64,000 nucleotides of DNA from Selaginella moellendorffii. Its lineage: Eukaryota > Streptophyta > Lycopodiopsida > Selaginellales > Selaginellaceae. The stretch's first letter is position 1. Every line of letters begins with the position of its first letter. This document shows, in pieces, positions 63,850-64,000 of the stretch. The stretch is from contig NW_003314279.1 in the NCBI RefSeq assembly GCF_000143415.4, positions 1,935,679 to 1,999,678 of the forward strand, written 5' to 3'. The notes under the pieces are model-generated. The model had not been told where the DNA came from and did not search any database. It saw only the letters and a list, made by a program, of their open reading frames with translations. The translations under genes and the position numbers were made by a program.

Positions 63850-63945
63850 ATGCTCGTATCTTTCCAGTAGCCGTCGCTTTCCGTTTCGTGATCTTTGCTC
63901 CATTTTAGAGGCAACCTTGGAGACTTGCTTGGATGGCTTTGCACA
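63850..63945 (-). repeat. Copy of the PPR3 3'-flank sequence
   Basis: On the minus strand this reads AAGTCTCCAAGGTTGCCTCT, then AATGGAGCAAAG, then CTACTGGAAAGATACGA. That closely matches the flank after PPR3 and its tandem copy (58350-58620). The duplicated B3 block therefore carries this 3' flank with it. Confidence 0.8.
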
Positions 63946-64000
63946 TGGAAATATACCAAAAAAAAATTAAAAAAATCCATAGTATCAATCAAAACTTCAG

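Noticed and set aside
62505-63992. A single long 495-codon frame through the whole B3-2 gene
   Set aside because: Alignment to B3-1 and good splice sites show two introns; the frame is open only because intron 2 is a stop-free multiple of three and the 5' part is a different frame from the true exon 1.

Overview
This is nuclear DNA from a land plant, most likely a lycophyte of the Selaginella moellendorffii type. Four things point there. Introns are very short (mostly 50-70 bp) with GT-AG borders. Organellar-type PLS pentatricopeptide genes are numerous and intronless. An intraflagellar-transport gene (IFT80) sits beside vascular-plant families, so the plant makes flagellated sperm. AT-rich repeat-filled spacers alternate with GC-rich, gene-dense islands. 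The species name is inference; no search was run.

Layout. 1-9.6 kb is gene-poor: AT-rich spacer, a 2.4 kb GC-rich tandem array of about 96 bp palindromic units (720-3150), more AT-rich decayed DNA, and a short LTR-like sequence with an adjacent primer-binding-like site (9409-9564). 9.6-28.5 kb is a gene island: an unrecognised spliced locus, a BAHD acyltransferase (-), a regular array of W-box cores, protein-L-isoaspartate methyltransferase (+), a full-size PDR/ABCG transporter (+), a broken neprosin-domain gene with one exon inverted, a fasciclin-like/extensin chimera (+), and a second PDR/ABCG transporter (-) convergent with the first.

29-50 kb is a rearranged segmental duplication. The left block has intact ALG10 (-), Rab escort protein (-), ESCRT-III VPS2 (+) and ER HSP70/BiP (+), followed by a PPR C-terminal fragment. 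The right block has a BiP fragment next to a 100-N assembly gap, a P-loop NTPase-like gene, fragments of Rab escort protein and ALG10, a deleted BiP copy, and the intact PPR gene whose 3' end is copied on the left. 50-58.3 kb carries two PPR genes flanking IFT80. 58.6-64 kb carries two inverted B3-domain paralogs separated by 2.6 kb of AT-rich repeat DNA; each has a CCGTCGGAT palindrome upstream.

The genes do not form a pathway. ALG10 (lipid-linked oligosaccharide glucosylation) and BiP both serve ER protein folding. Rab escort protein and VPS2 both serve membrane traffic and share a 78 bp divergent promoter. The PPR genes probably act on organellar RNA. Exon coordinates were placed by hand from GT/AG sites and reading-frame continuity; where all phases closed (PCMT, PDR1, VPS2, BiP, both B3 genes, BAHD) the models are firm.
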